NCBI RefSeq assembly: GCF_004791025.1
Contig: NZ_SRUO01000018.1
Coordinates: 63,079-127,078 of the forward strand
From: Mesorhizobium sp. M4B.F.Ca.ET.203.01.1.1
GTDB taxonomy: Bacteria > Pseudomonadota > Alphaproteobacteria > Rhizobiales > Rhizobiaceae
Length of the DNA: 64,000 bases
Direction: 5' to 3'
The notes beneath the pieces were generated by a model. The model was given only the letters and a program-made list of their open reading frames with translations. It was not told the DNA's origin and searched no databases. The translations under genes were made by a program, and so were the position numbers. Shown here piece by piece: positions 60,147 through 64,000 of the stretch. How positions within the stretch are numbered: the stretch's first letter is position 1; every line of letters starts with the position of its first letter.

Positions 60147-60900
60147 AAGTTTAAACTTTATCTGACAGACGGTGTCCTAGGCTGAAGCTTGAGCCGAGGC
60201 CGGGCGCGGAGTGGTCAGGGTTCGCAGCGCCCGGCCTCGGCGTTGGAAAGGACACTGACATGACCAAGGACCAAAAGATCATCCGCGCCAAGGTGGGGCT
60301 GTTGGAGCTGGCCAAACAGCTCGGCAATGTCAGCCAGGTCTGCAAGATGATGGGCTATTCGCGCGACAGCTTCTACCGCTTCAAGGAGCTTTACGAGACC
60401 GGCGGCGAACTGGCGCTGCAGGAACTGACGCGCCGGAAGCCGCTGTTGGCCAACCGCACGCCGCCCGAGGTCGAGGCGATCATCCTCGAGCTGACGCTGG
60501 AATATCCCGCCTATGGGCAGACCCGCATCGCCAACGAAATGCGCAAGCTCGGCCACTCGGTCTCGCCGTCGGGCGTCCGCGGGGTGTGGCAGCGTCACGA
60601 TCTGGAGACGATGGAGAAGCGGCTGAAGGCGCTGGAGGCCAAGGTCGCCCAGGACGGTATCGTGCTCACCGAGAGCCAATTGGCGGCGCTGGAAAAGGCC
60701 AAGCTGGACAAGGAGGCGCATGGTGAGTTCGAGAGTGAATGCCCGGGCTATTGCGGCGGCCAGGACACCTTCTATGTCGGCAACATGAAGGGGGTCGGAC
60801 GCATCTACCAGCAGACCTTCCTCGACACCTATTCGAAGGTCGCCTTCGCCAAGCTCTATGACCGCAAGACGCCGATCACCGCGGCCAACACCGCGCGGAG
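60142..60900 (+). mobile_element. IS481-type element, left part only
   Basis: It begins near 60142 with TGTAAAAGTTTAAACTTT and TATCTGACAGAC, a start like IS481-family ends. The right part of the element, from the second half of the transposase on, is missing. It interrupts the RES toxin gene. Confidence 0.65.
60260..60900 (+). pseudogene. IS481-family transposase fragment
   Basis: The helix-turn-helix start (LAKQLGNVSQVCKMMGYSRD then SFYRFKELYETGGE) and PAYGQTRIANEMRKLG, SPSGVRGVWQRHDLETMEKR are typical of IS481 transposases. The first catalytic Asp region (TFLDTYSKVAFAKLYDRKTP) is present. From about residue 213 the sequence turns to unrelated residues and the other two acidic residues are absent. 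The frame continues by chance to 61105. Confidence 0.8.
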
Positions 60901-61329
60901 GCGCAACGAAGCGGTCTGTCCGCATTCAACCCAGAGCTTCCCGACGGCGGTCGCGCCATCGCCGACATCTGCCGAAATCCGAAATCCCCATAGCCATCGC
61001 CCGTGGCCCGCGGGTTTCTTCTTCGGGGACTTTCGTACGCCTGCTGGCGCCCGAAACTCTTCACGGAAGCTGACGTGCAGCTTCTGGTATTCGGGTAGCG
61101 ATTAGCGGACGTCGGATTGCCGACGATCGAAGGTCTTGCAGCACCACGTTAGGATTGTCGGTCACACTATAGACCAGACAAATCACCGACACGCGAAACC
61201 TAGGGGCGCGTATCCCTGCTTGAAGGACTAGCGGCCATCAAATGCCGGCGGCTATTGTCCGCCAATGTCGATCAATCTGGGCCATCATGACGTCGAGATC
61301 CGCCGGCAGTTCGGCAGCGACAGCGCGCG
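60901..61329. other. Scrap DNA without a clear gene
   Basis: Joins two truncated elements. A short minus-strand stretch (GKLWVECGQTASLRLRAVL near 60895-60950) reads like a piece of an older coding sequence, but no family could be fixed. Confidence 0.3.
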
Positions 61330-61560
61330 CCTCGTCAACAGCTGGAATTCCGCCACCATGGCGAGGTGATACCTGACCTCCATCTCCAGGTCGGGGATAC
61401 GAATCCCTTCGTCGAGATCGCCGTTACCCACCCTCGGGGAGAGGAGAAGATTTCCCGCCTGAAGAGGCTGAAACCAGCGGCGGCCGTCGAGATCGACCTG
61501 TCCTCAGTCCCCCGCAGCAAGCCAGTGCCCTCAGGCTCTCCTTCTTGTGCGCCCGCTCAT
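61330..61560 (+). pseudogene. Remnant of a CoiA-like gene
   Basis: Plus-strand codons from 61330 read LEFRHHGEVIPDLHLQVGD then PFVEIAVTHPRGEEKISRLK and AVEIDLSSVPR. The order matches the nuclease-like core of CoiA-family proteins (PDV... VEI-VTH ... EIDLS), as in the protein at 11.9-13.2 kb. Both ends are missing. Confidence 0.6.
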
Positions 61561-61591
61561 AGCGCGCATCCAGAATGAGGTACGGGTAAGG

Positions 61592-62059
61592 TTAGGCAAG
61601 CCGCTGCTCATAGAATGCCTCCAGCGCCTCATCCAGCCGCGCCGTCGCCTGGCTCACCGTCGAGGCCGAGAAGGAATGGCCGCACAGCTCCTCGGTGATC
61701 GCCTTGACCTTCCGGGTTGACACGCCTTGCACGTACATCTCGACCAGCGCCGATACCAGTGCCTTTTCCGATCGCTGATAACGCTCAAACAACTCCGTCG
61801 AGAACCGGCCGGCCGGATCTTGCGGAACCCGAAGCTCCAGCACGCCAACCCGCGTCACAAGCTTGCGTTCGTAATAGCCGGACCGGGAACCAACCCGCTC
61901 CGTCGTCCGCTCGCCTTTCTCGGCCCCGATCGCCTCCGTCATCTCGGCTTCCAAAGCCTCCTGCACGACAGTCTGCAAAACTCTGCGAAAGCCGTCCTCA
62001 TCCGACAACAGCAACGCTTTCAACTCGCCTCTGCTCAGTCTAACGTCTCGCTTGGTCAT
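61592..62059 (-). pseudogene. IS256-family transposase, N-terminal fragment
   Basis: 155 codons: LQTVVQEALEAEMTEAIGAE, RSGYYERKLVTRVGVLELRV, FERYQRSEKALVSALVEMYV then STRKVKAITEELCGHSFSA. This is the start of an IS256-type transposase of about 400 residues. It stops just after EAFYEQRLA, before the catalytic Asp region, so it is inactive. Confidence 0.88.
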
Positions 62060-62201
62060 GGCACTTACCCTTCCACGGGAATCGGTGATCGCAACGTCAC
62101 CAGCGTGCCATGGCCGCCCTTCGCCTCAGAGTAAGGGCTGGTCTCTCTCCAGAGCTTTTTGCAGAACCTTCAGGACACTATCTGCGCTCCCGCGAAAGGG
62201 A

Positions 62202-62240
62202 CTTCCAAATCGGACTCTTATGTCAGGCGAGAACCACTAG
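62202..62240 (-). repeat. Second copy of the 39-bp repeated sequence
   Basis: Minus strand TGGTTCTCGCC followed by TGACATAAGAGTCCG, shared with 30316-30355. Here it supplies the last codons and the TAA of the amidase gene, so an element end probably replaced the natural gene end. Confidence 0.5.
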
Positions 62241-63690
62241 CACCTAGAGGCGGCGTAGTGTTGGGCGATCGTCTCGGCCTGACTGCTTGCTCGTAGGCAT
62301 AAGCCAATGCGACTAGGCGATGGTCCCCCAGCGGGCGACCAAGCAACTCCATGCCAATCGGCAGATTGTCCGAGGTGAATCCTGCAGGAATCGCCATTGC
62401 CGGAAATCCAGTTACAGCGCTAAGGCTGGTGTTCGTTTTTGGCGATACACTGCCGATGAGGGGTGGCCTACTTCGAAGCGTCGGATAAGCTAGAGCATCT
62501 AACCCGTGTAAGTTAAAAATACTCAAGAGATCGCGCTGAATGCCTTCTCGACGCGCGAGCGCGAGGCGGTATTCGGGGCTGTCTTCACCGGCGGAGGTAT
62601 TCGCATGCTGTAGCTGTTCTCGCAGCTTCGGATTAAACAATCCTTGACTCAAGATCTCCGACAGAGACGACACAGGAGCGCTTGGGATGGCGGCGAGGTA
62701 GTCCGCTAGATCGGACCTAAATTCGTAATCCCACACTACACCGTCCGCGACCTCCAGCGGAGTTGGAAGTTCGATTGCAAGAGTGACAGCACCACACTCC
62801 TTCAATCGCTTCACTGCAACTTCTACGACCCCCATCGCCTCCGCATCGTCCGCTTCGCGGAAGAAGTTACCGACGATACCCAGTCGGGCGCCCTTTAGAG
62901 CTGCCGCATCAAGTGCTCCAATAAAGGACGGCACTCGACATGCCGCCCCTCTCGTTCTTGGATCGGCAGGATCAGGTCCGACCGTGACGTCAAGCCCCAC
63001 CGCCAGATCGATTACTGTACGGGCGAGCGGCCCTGCTGTGTCATGCGTATGCGAGTAAGGTATGATGCCCCTGTTACTAGATAGCCCCTTTGTCGGCCGC
63101 AACGCAAATAAGTTATTGTAAGCTGCGGGTATGCGGATAGATCCGGCTGTATCGGTTCCGTATGCAATCGCGGCAAGACTGACGGCAGCGGCCACACCGC
63201 TGCCTCCACTTGAGCCTCCAGGAATCCTGTTGAGATCGTACGGATTGCGCGTCTGGCCACCCAACGAGCTTGTCCCGGTTATGGTTTCAGCAAGATCATC
63301 CATGCTTGCTTTGCCTAAGATGACGGCACCCGCCTCACGCATTTTTTTCACTTGGAAGGCATCGTTCCGTGGCCACAGCTTAGCTAATGCAGAACAGCCG
63401 GCAGATGCGGGCATCTCCGATGTCGCAAAGTTGTCCTTCAGGATGATCGGCACTCCGTGCATTGGCCCCCGCACCCGACCAGCCCGCCTTTCATCATCGA
63501 GTGCGGCGGCGGCATCATAGACGAACTGATTCAAGCGAATTACTGCGTTAAGGCAGGGACCCTTTCGATCATACGCTTCTATCCTAGCAAGGTAAGCACT
63601 GACGACGCCTTGGGATGTTACGCGACCTGAAGCCATCGCAACCTGCAGTTCGGGAATAGTGGCTTCGCAAATCTCAAACGGAATGGGCAT
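62218..63690 (-). CDS. Amidase-signature enzyme
   Basis: 490 residues from the ATG at 63690. The catalytic Lys is in HGVPIILKDNFATSEMPASA, the cis-Ser in RIPGGSSGGSGVAAAVSLA, and the nucleophile Ser in YGTDTAGSIRIPA. The C-terminal block TGFPAMAIPAGFTSDNLPIG is also typical. These enzymes hydrolyse amides; the substrate cannot be told from sequence. The last residues (ASGSRLT) come from the repeated element end. It is a metabolic cargo gene between transposon fragments. Confidence 0.88.
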   Translation of the reverse strand: MPIPFEICEATIPELQVAMASGRVTSQGVVSAYLARIEAYDRKGPCLNAVIRLNQFVYDAAAALDDERRAGRVRGPMHGVPIILKDNFATSEMPASAGCSALAKLWPRNDAFQVKKMREAGAVILGKASMDDLAETITGTSSLGGQTRNPYDLNRIPGGSSGGSGVAAAVSLAAIAYGTDTAGSIRIPAAYNNLFALRPTKGLSSNRGIIPYSHTHDTAGPLARTVIDLAVGLDVTVGPDPADPRTRGAACRVPSFIGALDAAALKGARLGIVGNFFREADDAEAMGVVEVAVKRLKECGAVTLAIELPTPLEVADGVVWDYEFRSDLADYLAAIPSAPVSSLSEILSQGLFNPKLREQLQHANTSAGEDSPEYRLALARREGIQRDLLSIFNLHGLDALAYPTLRSRPPLIGSVSPKTNTSLSAVTGFPAMAIPAGFTSDNLPIGMELLGRPLGDHRLVALAYAYEQAVRPRRSPNTTPPLGASGSRLT

Positions 63691-63719
63691 TGATTGAACC
63701 TTGTATGGGGATTTGTTTG

Positions 63720-64000
63720 TCAAGCCATTTTGGCTGCCCGGTTCAACCAGCTCCGCTGATTTGAGAGGATCCGAGGGGAGCCCACCATCGCACGCAACAA
63801 ATGCGCCGCCACCTTGTACTCGGTGGGATCCGTTGCTGATCCCGACCATGAAAAATCCATGCGCCGCAACGCGGTGAGCAGCTTGTGGGCGAGTGCTACG
63901 ATCATTCGTCTTGCGTTGCGAGTGTCCTGACCAGTCAGGGCGGCGATGATCTCGCCGCTGTCGGCATCCAGTGCAAGAGGCAGCTTGCGCCAGCTGCGAC
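63720..64000 (-). pseudogene. Partial transposase at the window edge
   Basis: The open frame from the edge reads RSWRKLPLALDADSGEIIA, like an IS5-type transposase near its catalytic Asp. It then goes over to RMIVALAHKLLTALRRMDFS and ends LNRAAKMA at 63720. The second half does not fit the first by eye, so two fragments may be fused. The rest lies outside the window. Confidence 0.5.

Noticed and set aside
1..64000. CRISPR array, tRNA, rRNA, relaxase or oriT
   Set aside because: No regularly spaced direct repeats, no foldable tRNA and no relaxase motif were found; oriT could not be located by eye.

Overview
The window looks like part of a large, mosaic repABC plasmid of an alphaproteobacterium of the order Rhizobiales (Rhizobium, Sinorhizobium/Ensifer or Mesorhizobium type). 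The reasons are a full repA-repB-repC cassette with a counter-transcribed RNA between repB and repC, a second solitary RepC, a VirB-type conjugation operon next to an RcgA/RcgR pair, and many small gene families typical of rhizobial plasmids (DUF736, DUF3846, RHE_PE00001-like, VbhA/Fic, CoiA-like, ArdC). No rRNA, tRNA or CRISPR array was seen, and no housekeeping operon.

Layout. 1-9.8 kb is the conjugation region: virB1-B2-B3-B4 runs leftward out of the window. A divergent set of exported proteins starts with three overlapping SNase-fold proteins, followed by small membrane and exported proteins and then rcgA-rcgR. 9.9-16.1 kb holds an NYN protein, an HNH-like protein, a CoiA-like protein, a serine recombinase without its catalytic N-terminus, and a HEPN plus PD-(D/E)XK-like pair. 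16.1-21.6 kb is a four-gene operon: XRE/HigA-like regulator, beta-class DNA methyltransferase, McrB-like AAA+ GTPase and McrC-like nuclease. 21.7-24 kb is a leftward operon with a LigD-type ligase and small conserved genes, preceded by an XRE gene split by an A8 slip site.

24.3-32.2 kb carries DUF3846, several small conserved proteins, a SRAP (abasic-site) protein and a Y-family polymerase. 32.7-38.1 kb is a candidate defence island (GIY-YIG, DUF2971, PHP-SMC ATPase of the TrlF/Ppl type, AbiV/HEPN-like). 39.9-43.2 kb has a second CoiA-like gene and a large ParB-like protein. A decayed IS630-type element follows at 43.3-44.5 kb, then an orphan repC, an intact SNase-like gene, DUF736, a VbhA-like antitoxin with a frame-broken Fic gene, and ardC.

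50.2-55.1 kb is the replication core: parS-like repeats, repABC, ctRNA and an Xre-RES toxin-antitoxin module. 55.1-59 kb has a tyrosine recombinase, the remnant of another, and a loxP-like inverted repeat between two conserved rhizobial plasmid genes. 59-64 kb is scrap: a second Xre-RES module broken by a frameshift and cut by an IS481-type fragment, a CoiA remnant, an IS256-type fragment, an amidase and a partial transposase.

The most interesting signals are these. (1) A hairpin-rich element of about 280 bp occurs twice in the same orientation, directly in front of DUF3846 and the large ParB, with compensatory changes in its stems; similar hairpins precede repC and ardC. This suits a structured leader or a single-strand promoter for early expression during transfer. 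(2) There is a DNA methyltransferase-McrB-McrC operon. (3) There are several uncharacterised defence-like pairs. (4) Catalytic residues differ between tandem SNase-fold proteins beside the conjugation system. (5) Two different RepC initiators sit within 8 kb.
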